DNA from: Holophaga sp.
GTDB lineage: Bacteria; Acidobacteriota; Holophagae; Holophagales; Holophagaceae
Reading direction: 5' to 3'
DNA: 64,000 bases
Assembly: GCA_016715205.1 (NCBI GenBank)
Contig: JADKBC010000003.1
Span: forward strand, 1-64,000
Shown: piece by piece, positions 35,336 through 44,867 of the stretch
Layout of the letters: the number at the start of each line of letters is the position of its first letter
Numbering within the stretch: the first letter of the stretch is position 1
Position numbers and translations under genes: made by a program
The notes under the pieces: model-generated
Told to the model about the DNA's origin: nothing
The model's input: the letters and a program-made list of their open reading frames with translations, nothing else
Databases searched by the model: none

Positions 35336-38300
35336 CTACCGGAAGTACCCCACGCCCGCCTCGAATATGTGCTGGTCCTTGTCCCCCGGCGCATTGCGCC
35401 AGGTGTGGGACGTGTAGCGCTCGGGGTGGGCCATCTTGCCGAATACGCGGCCATCGGGACTGGTGAGACCTTCGATGCCGAAGGCCGAACCGTTGGGGTT
35501 GTATTCGATGTCCAGCGTGGGCTGACCCTGCAGATCCACATACTGGGTGGCCACCTGACCACTGGCCAAAAGCTTGCGCAGCAGGGTGTCGGGCCCCACG
35601 ATGCGGCCTTCGCCGTGGGCAATGGCCACAGTGTGGGTATCGCCGGGCTGCACCCGGCTGAGCCAGGGACTGAGGTTCGACGTGACTCGGGTCGTGGCCA
35701 CGCGACTCATGTAGCGCAGACTATTGAAGGTGAGGGTGGGATCTTCGGGATGCTGCTCACGAATTTCACCGTAGGGAACCAAGCCCAGCTTAATGAGAGC
35801 CTGGAATCCGTTGCAGATACCGCACACCAGGCCATCCCGCTGTCGCAGCAATTCGTGAACCGCATCCTTCACGCGGGGGGCGCGATAGGCGGCGGCGATG
35901 AATTTGCCAGAACCTTCGGGCTCATCGCCTGAGCTGAAGCCACCGGGGATCATCACGATCTGGCTGCGTCGGATGGCGGCGGCCATGGTTGCCAAGCTCT
36001 CTTCCACCGCCTGTGCATCCAGATTGCAGAAGACCACGGTTTCCACCTCGGCCCCCGCTTCGCGGAACCGGGCCTCCAGGTCGTACTCGCAATTGGAGCC
36101 GGGGAAGGCGGTGATGACCACGCGGGGCCGCGCCACCTTGATGGCGGGCGCGTGGCGTTCCGTGGCAACAATTGGGGCAAAGATAGGCAAGGTGGGGACG
36201 GGTTCCCCAGCCTCCAGGCGGGTGGGAAACACCGGCTCCAGGCGCCCTTCCCACACGGCCTGAAGCTCGGTGAGGGGCAGGCGTTCACCACCCACGTGGA
36301 TGGCCGTTTCTTCCAGGGTCGTGCCCAGGGAGGTCCACGCCAAACCTTCCAGGCAGTGGGCGGGATCGGAATCCAGTTCCAGGACGAAGGCACCCGGCCG
36401 AGGCGTAAACCAGAAGGCGGGCTCCTTGCGTGTGAGGGCCAAGCCCACCTCGTTGCCGAAGCTCATGATGGAAAGGGCGGCGGCCAAGCCATCCATGCCC
36501 ACCACCTTGGCGGCCTTCACGCGGCCCGCCTTGACGAGCTTGGAAATGCGATCGTAGATGGCGTGAAGGTGCTGCCACTCGGGCAATTCCTCGGCCGTGC
36601 GGGGCACGTCCACCAACACCACCGCGTGTTTGAAACCCTTGAACTCAGGGCTGATGGCCTGCTCGGCCCGCACCACGTCCACCGCGAAGGCCACCAAGGT
36701 GGGCGGCACATCCAGTTCCTTGAAGGTACCGGACATGCTGTCCTTGCCGCCGATGGCGGGGGTTTCCAGGGCCATCTCGGCATGCAAGGCACCGAGCAGC
36801 GCCGCGAGCGGCTGGCCCCAGCGGGCCGCATCGCCCATGGGCTTGCCAAAGTATTCCTGCAGGGTGAAGCGAAGTTTTCGATGATCACCACCCACGGCCA
36901 CCAGCTTGGCGGCGGCCTGGACATGGGCCCACACGGCGCCGTGGAAGGGCGACCACCGGGAGATGGCCGGGAAGAAGCCGTGGCTCATGGCACTGGCACT
37001 GGCGGTGGAACCGCCCTGCACGGGGAACTTGGCCACCATGGCCTCGGAGGGCGTTCGACGGGTGCTGCCGCCGTAGGGTAGCAACACGGTGCCCGCACCA
37101 ATGGTGCAATCGAACTTCTCGGTGAGGCCGCGCTGGGAGCAGGTATTGAGGTCCGCCAACTGCTGCAACCACCGTTTGCGGATATCCGCTTCCGCCACCA
37201 CGGGCGCTTGCAAAGGGTTGTCCTTGGGCTCGGGCGCCGTGACCCGCGCCTGGGCGAACTGGGCAGCGCCGTTGGAATCGATGAAGGCGCGGGCGAGATC
37301 GACAATGGTGCGGCCCCGCCAGGTCATGCGCAGGCGCGGTTCCGCGGTCACTTCGGCCACCACATTGGCTTCCAGGTTCTCGGCGTTGGCCAGTCGGATG
37401 ACCTCGGCGGCATCCCCGGGCGTCACCACCACGGCCATGCGTTCCTGGCTTTCGGCAATGGCCAGCTCGGTGCCGTTCAGGCCTTCGTATTTCTTGGGCA
37501 CCACATCGAGGTTGATCTTCAGACCTTCGGCCAATTCGCCGATGGCCACCGAGACGCCCCCGGCGCCGAAATCGTTGCACTTTTTCACGAGCTGCGAGAA
37601 CTCCGCCTTGCGGAACAGGCGCTGGAGCTTGCGTTCCATGGGGGCGTCGCCCTTCTGCACCTCGGCGCCGCAGGTTTCGATGCTGTCCTCAGTGTGGCTC
37701 TTGGAGCTACCCGTGGCGCCACCCACGCCATCCCGCCCCGTGCGGCCGCCCACCAGGATGATCACGTCGCCGGGCACAGGTTCTTCCCGGCGCACCTGGG
37801 CGCGGGGCACGGCACCCACCACGGCGCCGATTTCCATGCGCTTGGCCACATAGCCGGGATCGTAGATTTCCAGCACCTGGCCCGTGCAGAGACCGATCTG
37901 GTTGCCGTAGCTGGAAAAGCCATTGGCAGCTTCTGTCGTGATCTTGCGCTGGGGCAATTTGCCCGGGATGGTTTCCGCTACCGGCACCGTGGGGTCGCCC
38001 GAGCCGGTGACGCGCATGGACTGGTACACATAGGCGCGGCCGCTCAGGGGGTCGCGAATGGCACCGCCCAGGCAGGTGGCGGCACCCCCGAAGGGCTCGA
38101 TTTCCGTCGGATGGTTGTGGGTTTCGTTCTTGAACATCAACAGCCACTCCTCCAATCCGGAGGGCGCAGCCGTGTTATCGATCTCCACAATCACGGAGCA
38201 GGCGTTGATCTCGCTGGTCACTTCCTGGTCGTCCAACTTGCCAGCCTGGCGCAGGGCACGGGCGGGCAGGAGGGCGATATCCATCAGGCATTCGGGCTTG

Positions 38301-39112
38301 TCTTTCAACCGCGCGCCGAAAACTTCCCCGCGCAAGCGTTGGTAGTCCAGATAGCTCTGCGCTGCGGTGGCGGTAAAGGGTCCGGGCTCCACCGAAACAT
38401 CGGTCAGTTCGGTCAGGAAGGTCGTGTGGCGGCAGTGATCCGACCAGTAGGTGTCGAGCATGCGCAGCTCGGTTTCAGAAGGATCGCGGTGTTCCTCATC
38501 CCGGAAATAGGCCTGGGTGTGTTTGAGGTCCGCCAGGGTCATGGCCATGCCATGGTCGGCCTGGATGGCCAACAAGCCCGTTTCGTCAGCGGTGGTGAAC
38601 CCTGTGAGCACGGGCACGTCTGCCGGTGCAGGCAGGGCGGGGTTCAGGGTGGTGGGCTTGGCAGAGGCCGCCAGGCGGCTATCCACGGGGTTCACCAGGT
38701 AGGCCTTGGCGCGGTCCACGTCCTCGGGGGAAATGGCGCCCTGTAATATAAAAACGCGCGCACAGGCCACCGTGGGACGGGCACCGTGGCTGAGCAACTG
38801 CAGGCACTGGGCGGCGCTATCGGCCCGCTGATCGTACTGCCCCGGCAGGTATTCCACCGCAAAGGCCGTTTCTTCGGCCGCCAGGGCCAGGCTTTCATCC
38901 TGGATCTGGTCGAGTGGAGGCTCGGCGAAAATGGTCCAACGGGCCGCGTCGGCCTCTTCCTGGCCAATGCCTTCCACATCGTACCGAATGACCAAACGTA
39001 GGCCGGTCAGCGTGCTCAGGCCGAGATTTTCTCGGAGATCGTGCAGGATGTGGCGCGCCTCAACCGCGAATTCGGGCTTTTTCTCGACAAAAATTCGGCG
39101 AATCGGCGACAT
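35336..39112 (-). CDS. purL: Phosphoribosylformylglycinamidine synthase, single-chain long form
   Basis: Converts FGAR to FGAM with glutamine and ATP in purine synthesis. 1258 residues combine the PurS-like N-terminus, two AIRS-type PurL halves and a C-terminal class I glutamine amidotransferase. DTYWSDHCRHTTFLTELTDV lies near residues 215-235; the amidotransferase nucleophile Cys is in VCGICNGFQALIKLG, with His and Glu in KMAHPERYTS. The motif pattern resembles the long clostridial-type enzyme more than the E. coli one. ATG 39112 (MSPIRRIFVEKKPEF) is chosen over a longer open frame to 39523 with non-protein-like content. Confidence 0.95.
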   Translation of the reverse strand: MSPIRRIFVEKKPEFAVEARHILHDLRENLGLSTLTGLRLVIRYDVEGIGQEEADAARWTIFAEPPLDQIQDESLALAAEETAFAVEYLPGQYDQRADSAAQCLQLLSHGARPTVACARVFILQGAISPEDVDRAKAYLVNPVDSRLAASAKPTTLNPALPAPADVPVLTGFTTADETGLLAIQADHGMAMTLADLKHTQAYFRDEEHRDPSETELRMLDTYWSDHCRHTTFLTELTDVSVEPGPFTATAAQSYLDYQRLRGEVFGARLKDKPECLMDIALLPARALRQAGKLDDQEVTSEINACSVIVEIDNTAAPSGLEEWLLMFKNETHNHPTEIEPFGGAATCLGGAIRDPLSGRAYVYQSMRVTGSGDPTVPVAETIPGKLPQRKITTEAANGFSSYGNQIGLCTGQVLEIYDPGYVAKRMEIGAVVGAVPRAQVRREEPVPGDVIILVGGRTGRDGVGGATGSSKSHTEDSIETCGAEVQKGDAPMERKLQRLFRKAEFSQLVKKCNDFGAGGVSVAIGELAEGLKINLDVVPKKYEGLNGTELAIAESQERMAVVVTPGDAAEVIRLANAENLEANVVAEVTAEPRLRMTWRGRTIVDLARAFIDSNGAAQFAQARVTAPEPKDNPLQAPVVAEADIRKRWLQQLADLNTCSQRGLTEKFDCTIGAGTVLLPYGGSTRRTPSEAMVAKFPVQGGSTASASAMSHGFFPAISRWSPFHGAVWAHVQAAAKLVAVGGDHRKLRFTLQEYFGKPMGDAARWGQPLAALLGALHAEMALETPAIGGKDSMSGTFKELDVPPTLVAFAVDVVRAEQAISPEFKGFKHAVVLVDVPRTAEELPEWQHLHAIYDRISKLVKAGRVKAAKVVGMDGLAAALSIMSFGNEVGLALTRKEPAFWFTPRPGAFVLELDSDPAHCLEGLAWTSLGTTLEETAIHVGGERLPLTELQAVWEGRLEPVFPTRLEAGEPVPTLPIFAPIVATERHAPAIKVARPRVVITAFPGSNCEYDLEARFREAGAEVETVVFCNLDAQAVEESLATMAAAIRRSQIVMIPGGFSSGDEPEGSGKFIAAAYRAPRVKDAVHELLRQRDGLVCGICNGFQALIKLGLVPYGEIREQHPEDPTLTFNSLRYMSRVATTRVTSNLSPWLSRVQPGDTHTVAIAHGEGRIVGPDTLLRKLLASGQVATQYVDLQGQPTLDIEYNPNGSAFGIEGLTSPDGRVFGKMAHPERYTSHTWRNAPGDKDQHIFEAGVGYFR

Positions 39113-39275
39113 GGGAGGCCCTTCAGAAAGGTGGGACGGCCGCATGGCGGAGCCTGGTCCCACCTCCATCATAACGGACCGGAGCGGCCACGGCTCCCGG
39201 GTACCCGAGCCCCTTGCGCTGCGCGGGTGCCTTCGGTTTATCCTAGGGGCATTCTCAACCAAAAGGAGTTTGGCC

Positions 39276-39695
39276 ATGCCTCTTGCCGCCAGGGCTCTCT
39301 TCTTCGCTACCGTTTGTCTCGTGGGGCTGCCTGCCGCAGCGCAGGCAAAGCTCACGGGCAAAGTCACCCACCAGATCGGTGGTTCGGTGGGCCACCTTCC
39401 CGAAGCGCGCCCCCTGGGTGGCGCCACGGTGATCATCGGCACCGACCTGCATCTCGAGATCGGATCCACGGGCACCGACAAGGTCAAGGGCCGGGTTCTG
39501 GCCAAGGATCTTACGGAGAGCAACGGAACGTTCTCGCTCTCCCTGCCTCCGGGATCCTATACGGTGATCTGCTGGAAACAGGGCTACGTGCCCCAGGTCG
39601 AGCGCAAGGTCGTGGTGGCGGGCAGTCTTGATCTGGACATCGGCAAAGACACGGCCGGACGCGGGCTGCACCAGAACCTTTCCTACGGCGACTGA
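39276..39695 (+). CDS. Secreted protein with carboxypeptidase-regulatory-like beta fold
   Basis: A 139-residue protein with a signal peptide (residues 1-24, ending AAAQA). The remainder looks like one Ig-like carboxypeptidase regulatory domain: GGATVIIGTDL, ESNGTFSLSLPPGSYTVICW and VVVAGSLDLDIG, the pattern of adhesion and TonB-linked modules. AAAGGAG precedes ATG 39276. Probably periplasmic or surface; function unknown. It sits divergent from purL and before a DUF3592 protein. Confidence 0.7.
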   Translation: MPLAARALFFATVCLVGLPAAAQAKLTGKVTHQIGGSVGHLPEARPLGGATVIIGTDLHLEIGSTGTDKVKGRVLAKDLTESNGTFSLSLPPGSYTVICWKQGYVPQVERKVVVAGSLDLDIGKDTAGRGLHQNLSYGD

Positions 39696-39713
39696 GCCAG
39701 CCAAGGTTTTTGC

Positions 39714-40124
39714 ATGAAGGCTCGACAGACCCGAACCCTGGACCATTGGGTTGCCAAGGCGCTCCTGCTCCTGGGCTCGGGGCTTCTGCTGATGGCCCTT
39801 TCCAAACCTCTGCTCCTGGCTGCAGGAGCCAGGACCAAAGGGTTTATCACATTCCAGGAAGGCGGAGTTTCCACCCGGGGTGCCTACGGCGTGCGGTATC
39901 ACTTCACGGCACAGGATGGGCAAGCCTACACTGGCACCGCCTTTACGGCGGTGAAGGATGCGCGCTTCGCCCGCGTCACCATTGCCTACCTGCCCTTCGC
40001 GCCGAGCGTGAACACACCCGCCTCGGTAGCCTACGCCATCGTTACAGGATTCGGTTGGGGCCTGGCAGGCCTTCTGGCGCTGATGGTGGGGAAGAGCTTG
40101 GGTAAACCCTCCACTCGAACCTGA
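39714..40124 (+). CDS. DUF3592-type membrane protein
   Basis: A 136-residue protein with two membrane helices (about 15-37 and 107-125) around a soluble beta domain. AYGVRYHFTAQDGQAYTGTA and VTIAYLPFAPSVNTPAS match the DUF3592 pattern (short beta domain between two TM helices, in Proteobacteria and Acidobacteria), function unknown. It starts 18 bases after the upstream secreted protein, so the two may be cotranscribed. Confidence 0.7.
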   Translation: MKARQTRTLDHWVAKALLLLGSGLLLMALSKPLLLAAGARTKGFITFQEGGVSTRGAYGVRYHFTAQDGQAYTGTAFTAVKDARFARVTIAYLPFAPSVNTPASVAYAIVTGFGWGLAGLLALMVGKSLGKPSTRT

Positions 40125-40130
40125 AAAACC

Positions 40131-41408
40131 TCAGCGTTTGGGTTCACAAAAGACCGAATCGCAGAACCACCACACGGTATAGGTGGCATCCTTCGCACCC
40201 GTCACCTGGGAAATGGTCATGGTGTAGTTCGGCCCAGCCTTGGGCACCGTGACCTTCAATTCCACCTTGGTGTTCGGCGCGGCTTCTACCACGAAGGTAC
40301 GGACTTTTGTGGCCTCACCGCCATCCTTGAGATCCCAGCCCCCAATGGATTTGCCGTTCACATAGAGTTCTCCCGTCTGGTACCAGGCGCTGCCATGTTT
40401 CACCTGCCATTCGCCCACCTGCCAACGACGATCGGGAGGCACCCGCCACTCGAACACATTCCGAAACGTTCCGGTTGCGGGGTTGGGTGCTGCTGCCACC
40501 GGGGTGGGGCCAGAGCCAATCTTTTCGCCCTTGGGATTTCGGGTATCCCCAAAATGGTGGCTGAAGTAATCCGCCAACGCGGTGTCCAGTGCCCCGGGCC
40601 CACCCCGGAGAATGGCCCGGATGAGCGCCGCGCGCTGCGCATTGAAGAGGCTCGCCGTGGCACCCCGGGCAGCGATCAGGCGCTCAAAGCCATCGATTTG
40701 GGTGAGCAGCCGCTCCAAGGTGGCCTCATCGCCACTCCAGGGAATGTTGTTCTGGGTCAGCCAGGTACGCACCTGTTTCTTGTAGGCTTCGAAACCCTCC
40801 TGAAACTGACGGTTTTCGCAGTAGGTGCGCAGTGCCGCCTCCTCCATCCGACGGAGGTTTTCCTCAGTGACACTGGGGCAGGACTTGCGGATCTCCTCCC
40901 GGATATTGCCGGAGAGGAAGCCCTGGCGAAATCCGTAGACGCCCCGATCGCCGCCACTGCCACCGGAACCGGCCGCCTTGTAAGAGCGGTAGATGTCATC
41001 CAATTGGGTGCGGTGGGCCGCATCCTTGCCAGCCAACATGCCAGCCGCCATGGTTTTGCCCGCGAAATCGACGGCGTCCGCGGGCGGGAATCCGATCTTC
41101 AAAAAGGTCCAGACCAGCATTCCCCCGGCCTTCCCCACTTCCCCGCGATCCCAGGCACGCTTGATTTCTGGAAGGTCCGGCAAGGCGCCCACCCCTTTGA
41201 AGGCGTTGGCGGTTTTGTCGTACCGCTTCCATGAGGCGGCCAATTCCACGGCCTTGGGGGCACCATCCACGGCCACCTGTCCCAGCGCATCGCGCGAGGC
41301 ATAGGAAACGGGCGGCACCGGCTTATCCTTGGGCCAGGGAACGCCCGCGGAAAACAACGGCGCCAGCAGGAACAGGCAAAGACCGAGGGTGCGAGTCGCT
41401 GCAGGCAT
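40131..41408 (-). CDS. Secreted protein of unknown function
   Basis: A 425-residue exported protein. The start at 41408 (MPAATRTLGLCLFLLAPLF) gives a signal peptide; GGAG lies seven bases upstream. A long helical region (about 50-260) is followed by a short Gly-rich piece (GSGGSGGDRG), then a beta-rich C-terminal domain of about 110 residues with many Trp (WRVPPDRRWQVGEWQVKHGS), possibly carbohydrate- or ligand-binding. The C-terminus has two Cys (FCDSVFCEPKR), likely disulfide. I do not recognise the family. Confidence 0.6.
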   Translation of the reverse strand: MPAATRTLGLCLFLLAPLFSAGVPWPKDKPVPPVSYASRDALGQVAVDGAPKAVELAASWKRYDKTANAFKGVGALPDLPEIKRAWDRGEVGKAGGMLVWTFLKIGFPPADAVDFAGKTMAAGMLAGKDAAHRTQLDDIYRSYKAAGSGGSGGDRGVYGFRQGFLSGNIREEIRKSCPSVTEENLRRMEEAALRTYCENRQFQEGFEAYKKQVRTWLTQNNIPWSGDEATLERLLTQIDGFERLIAARGATASLFNAQRAALIRAILRGGPGALDTALADYFSHHFGDTRNPKGEKIGSGPTPVAAAPNPATGTFRNVFEWRVPPDRRWQVGEWQVKHGSAWYQTGELYVNGKSIGGWDLKDGGEATKVRTFVVEAAPNTKVELKVTVPKAGPNYTMTISQVTGAKDATYTVWWFCDSVFCEPKR

Positions 41409-41514
41409 AGGCGCTCCAGGATTTCCTCGCATGATAGCGCCAGGATTGATCCCTGAGCCAGGGATCCCCCCGCCCCTTCCGTGCGCAGCCCGCCCAGTTC
41501 GATAGAATCAGCGT

Positions 41515-42294
41515 ATGCCTTCGATGCTCACCCTCGCCTTCCTCGTGCTCGCCGCCTTTCTGGCGGGTTTTGTGGATGCGGTGGTGGGTGGCGGCGGGCT
41601 GATCACCATACCGGCGCTGATGATTGGGCTACCGGGACAGGCGTGGCCAGTGATTTCGGGCACCAACAAGGTGGTGGCCTGCACTGGGACGACCTTCGCG
41701 GCGGCCCAGTTCGTCCATTCCCGCATCCTGCGCTGGCAGGAAATGGTGGGACCGGTCATTGCGGCCATGGGCGGCGCGGCGCTCGGGGTGGCGCTGGCCT
41801 ATTACCTGTCCGGGCGCTTTGATCCCTACCTGCGCCCGGCCATGGTGGTGCTGATGGTGGTCATGCTCGGCTGGACCTTGCTCAAGCCCGATGCAGGCAA
41901 GCTGCACGCACCCAAATTCGGGCTTTCCCACCAACGCATGCTGGCCCTGGTCATTGCGTTTTCCTTGGGCTTCTACGACGGTCTGTTCGGGCCGGGCACG
42001 GGCAGCATCCTGATTTTCCTGTTCGTGGCAGTGCTGGGCTTTGATTTCCTGCGGGCTTCGGCCCTGGCCAAGAGCGTGAACTGGGCCTCCAACATCGCGT
42101 CGCTGGTGCTGTTTCTCTCCCAAGGCAGTTGGGTGCCAACGGTGGCCCTGAGCATGGCGGTGGGCAACGGCCTGGGTGGCTATCTGGGCGCCCGCACGGC
42201 CCTCAACAAGGGGAGCAGCTGGGTGCGCTACGTGTTCATCGGCGTGGTCAGTGCCCTGATTCTGCGCCTGGGCTGGCAGATGCTGCAAAAGTAA
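41515..42294 (+). CDS. TauE/SafE-type (TSUP) membrane exporter
   Basis: A 259-residue inner-membrane protein with about eight helices in two repeats. The repeat motifs are AGFVDAVVGGGGLITIPAL and LGFYDGLFGPGTGSILIFL, diagnostic of the sulfite exporter TauE/SafE family, which moves sulfite, sulfoacetate or other organosulfur anions. Same length as E. coli YfcA. Substrate unknown; no sulfur genes nearby. It starts at ATG 41515, divergent from the secreted protein, and precedes a sensor kinase by 86 bases. Confidence 0.9.
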   Translation: MPSMLTLAFLVLAAFLAGFVDAVVGGGGLITIPALMIGLPGQAWPVISGTNKVVACTGTTFAAAQFVHSRILRWQEMVGPVIAAMGGAALGVALAYYLSGRFDPYLRPAMVVLMVVMLGWTLLKPDAGKLHAPKFGLSHQRMLALVIAFSLGFYDGLFGPGTGSILIFLFVAVLGFDFLRASALAKSVNWASNIASLVLFLSQGSWVPTVALSMAVGNGLGGYLGARTALNKGSSWVRYVFIGVVSALILRLGWQMLQK

Positions 42295-42380
42295 TCCCAA
42301 GATTCGGCCTTGGCTCGGTGTCGGATTTTCCCTATTCTTCATGAATCTGTCCAAGCCCAGTTGAATGCCGCCGGAGAACC

Positions 42381-43541
42381 ATGTCTCCCCAAGGTCCAGA
42401 GAAGGCCCCCTACACCCAGTTCGCCCCCGCCGGTCGTTCTGGGGATGGTGACCTGGACGCTGAAGTGGCCGCCTGCCTGGAAAACCCTGTGGCCCACGTG
42501 ATCCTCGATGCGGTGGAAAGCTACGCGCTCATCCTCAACGAACATCGCCAGATTCTTGCAGCCAATGCGGCCCTGTTCCAGGCGCTGGCCCAGGAAGACC
42601 CTCGTTGTTTCCAGGGCCTGCGCCCGGGTGAACTGCTGGCATGTGTGCATGCGAAAGAAGGCCCTGATGGCTGCGGCACTTCGCGAGCTTGCAGCCGCTG
42701 CGGCGCGGTGCTGGCCATCCTGGCGGCCCAAAGCCAGGGGCAGCCGGTGGAGGGCGAATGCCTGCTCAGCACCCAGGACGGCGGCAAATGGGATTCCAAG
42801 GAATTCCAGGTGCGGGTCACCCCGCTGCGCATCGCCGAACATGAGTTCCTGGTCATGGTCCTGCGGGATATCAGCGCTCAGAAACGGCGGGAAGTGCTGG
42901 AACAGGTCTTCCTGCACGACCTGATGAATTCCCTCCAAGGCCTCCAGGGCTGGACTGAACTCCTGCAGTTTTCCAAGAAAGACCCCGCCATTGCCGCCCA
43001 GCACATCCTGGACCTTTCGGATCACCTGAGTCAGGAAGTGTCCTCCCATCGCCTTCTGCTTCAGGCCGAGCGGGGGGAACTCAACATCATGATGATGGAA
43101 CTGCCGGTCTCCAAGATCCTGGAGGACCTAGAAGACACCCTGCGCAAACATCCCTGCGCCCATAATCGCCTTCTGGAAATTGTGCCTTCCCCCCAGAACC
43201 TCCTGCTCAACAGCGATCCTCGCCTGGTGCATCGGGTTCTTCTCAACATGGCCGTCAATGCCATGGAGGCTTCACCGGTGGGTGGGAGCGTCAGAATCCA
43301 GGCAGACGTCGAAACCACGGGTTGCCGCTTCAGTGTGCGGAATTCGGGGTGTATCCCCGAAGACGTGGCTTCACGGATTTTTCTCCGTTCCTTCAGCACC
43401 AAAGCCGGCAAAGGGCGCGGCCTGGGAACCTACAGCATGAAGCTATTGGGCGAAAATGTGCTGGGCGGCGAGGTGGGCTTCAACTCCACGCCGGAAGAGG
43501 GCACACGGTTTTTCATGTTCCTCCCCAGCAACGAGAGCTAG
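42381..43541 (+). CDS. Soluble PAS histidine kinase with a Cys-rich segment
   Basis: A 386-residue cytoplasmic sensor kinase with no membrane segment. An N-terminal PAS domain (about 35-165) contains four cysteines, 88, 98, 104 and 107, in a loop (GCGTSRACSRCGAV), a spacing suited to a metal or redox cofactor. The phospho-acceptor is His179 in FLHDLMNSLQG; the HATPase has N-box LNMAVNAMEASP and G2 box KGRGLGTYSMK. ATG 42381 follows CCGGAG. The 3' end overlaps the cytochrome c gene on the other strand by four bases. No response regulator is adjacent. Confidence 0.85.
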   Translation: MSPQGPEKAPYTQFAPAGRSGDGDLDAEVAACLENPVAHVILDAVESYALILNEHRQILAANAALFQALAQEDPRCFQGLRPGELLACVHAKEGPDGCGTSRACSRCGAVLAILAAQSQGQPVEGECLLSTQDGGKWDSKEFQVRVTPLRIAEHEFLVMVLRDISAQKRREVLEQVFLHDLMNSLQGLQGWTELLQFSKKDPAIAAQHILDLSDHLSQEVSSHRLLLQAERGELNIMMMELPVSKILEDLEDTLRKHPCAHNRLLEIVPSPQNLLLNSDPRLVHRVLLNMAVNAMEASPVGGSVRIQADVETTGCRFSVRNSGCIPEDVASRIFLRSFSTKAGKGRGLGTYSMKLLGENVLGGEVGFNSTPEEGTRFFMFLPSNES

Positions 43542-43909
43542 GGTTTAACGACTTCCGTGTTGTCGGGCCCGATGACCTTCCCCTTCGTCGCGCCGCGCAC
43601 CACCTCCTTGGCCATTTGCAGGGCTTCTTCGGGTGTCAGCTCTTTCTTGTAGGCGGGCATGGCCTGACCAAAAAATTTGCCCTTGAGGATGGTTTTCGCG
43701 ATGGCCTCATCGGAGGTGGCCTGGCGCCAGGCAGCATCGGTCAGATCCTGCCCGCGCAGTTTCTTGCCCGCGGCATCCAGGGCCGCACCGTCCGCGCCAT
43801 GGCAGCGCACACAGTTCTGCTGGTAGAAGCGCCGCAAATCCTTGGGGGCCGGCACCTGGGCCACCATGGGGAAGCAGATGATCACGAGGAACGCGACACG
43901 TGTGGGCAT
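43538..43909 (-). CDS. Periplasmic monoheme cytochrome c
   Basis: A 123-residue secreted cytochrome c. Signal peptide about 1-17 (MPTRVAFLVIICFPMVA). Heme-binding CVRCH with Cys33, Cys36 and His37; the second axial ligand is probably Met84 in GQAMPAYKKE. Class I type, likely an electron carrier in the periplasm. GGAGG four bases before ATG 43909. It may be reduced by a membrane complex not in the window. Confidence 0.9.
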   Translation of the reverse strand: MPTRVAFLVIICFPMVAQVPAPKDLRRFYQQNCVRCHGADGAALDAAGKKLRGQDLTDAAWRQATSDEAIAKTILKGKFFGQAMPAYKKELTPEEALQMAKEVVRGATKGKVIGPDNTEVVKP

Positions 43910-43982
43910 GGAACCTCCGGGTTCAGTGGCCCAAGGATACTGGGCGCTACACTGATCCGCTGCGGGTTTCTTCGAGGCGTTC

Positions 43983-44867
43983 TTGAACCAGGGCTATTCC
44001 TACACCGAGATCATTCCCCCGTGGGCCGAGGGCAAACCCGTGCTCGCCTACTTGGCCGACCGGTACCGACACAGCCTTGCCGAAGAATGGGCTGCACGCC
44101 TCCAGGCTGGTCTCGTAAAGGTGAACGAACAATCGGTTCAGGCTGCCGACCGGCTTGCCCCAGGCCAACGCCTCACCTGGATTCGGCCGCCCTGGGAGGA
44201 ACCCGATGCGCCTTTGGCCTGGGCGGTGCTGTTTGAAGATCAAGATCTCCTGGCGGTGGCCAAGCCTTCGGGCCTGCCCACCCTGCCGGGTGGCGGATTT
44301 CTGGAACACACCCTGCTCAAACAGGTGCAGCAGCGGTTTCCGGAAGCCAACCCCATCCACCGCCTGGGCCGCGCCACCTCCGGCGTGGTGCTGTTTGCGC
44401 GCAGCGACGGCGCGGCGAACCGCCTGAGCAACGCCCTTCAGCAGCATCGGATGGAGAAGGTCTATCGGGCGCTGGTGGTGGGTCATCCTGCGGAAGATGT
44501 TTTTGAAGTGAACGTTCCCATCGGACCCATTCCCCATCCCACTCTCGGTACGGTGCACGGGGCCAGTACCGGGGGAAAGCGCGCCCGCAGTTCCGTGCAA
44601 GTTCTGGAACGACGAGCGGCCACCACGCTGGTGGAAGTGCAAATTGAAACCGGCCGCCCCCATCAGATTCGCATCCATATGGCCGCCGCCGGATTTCCAC
44701 TTTGGGGAGATCCACTTTACGCCAGCGGCGGAGGATTGCTGGGTGAAGGCCTCGCGGTGCCGGGCGACCCCGGCTACCTCCTGCACGCCCTGCGCATCAC
44801 CCTGCCCCACCCCCGCACCGGCGAGACGATCACCATCCGCTGCCAGCCACCACCCCAACTGCGTTAA
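43983..44867 (+). CDS. RluA-family pseudouridine synthase lacking the usual catalytic Asp
   Basis: A 294-residue RluA-fold protein that would isomerise uridine in rRNA or tRNA. An S4-like RNA-binding N-terminus (about 1-75) is followed by the catalytic domain. In motif I the normal HRLDRxTSG reads HRLGRATSG, with Gly129 (codon GGC) at the catalytic Asp position; the rest, including EVQIETGRPHQIRIHMA and LLHALRITLPHP, is conserved. I recall HRLGR variants from an RluA subgroup in plants and some bacteria, so this may be a real subgroup. It starts at TTG 43983 with GAGG upstream. Confidence 0.83.
   Translation: MNQGYSYTEIIPPWAEGKPVLAYLADRYRHSLAEEWAARLQAGLVKVNEQSVQAADRLAPGQRLTWIRPPWEEPDAPLAWAVLFEDQDLLAVAKPSGLPTLPGGGFLEHTLLKQVQQRFPEANPIHRLGRATSGVVLFARSDGAANRLSNALQQHRMEKVYRALVVGHPAEDVFEVNVPIGPIPHPTLGTVHGASTGGKRARSSVQVLERRAATTLVEVQIETGRPHQIRIHMAAAGFPLWGDPLYASGGGLLGEGLAVPGDPGYLLHALRITLPHPRTGETITIRCQPPPQLR

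Noticed and set aside
37208..38746. A 512-codon plus-strand frame inside purL.
   Set aside because: Antisense shadow of purL, which has continuous family motifs.
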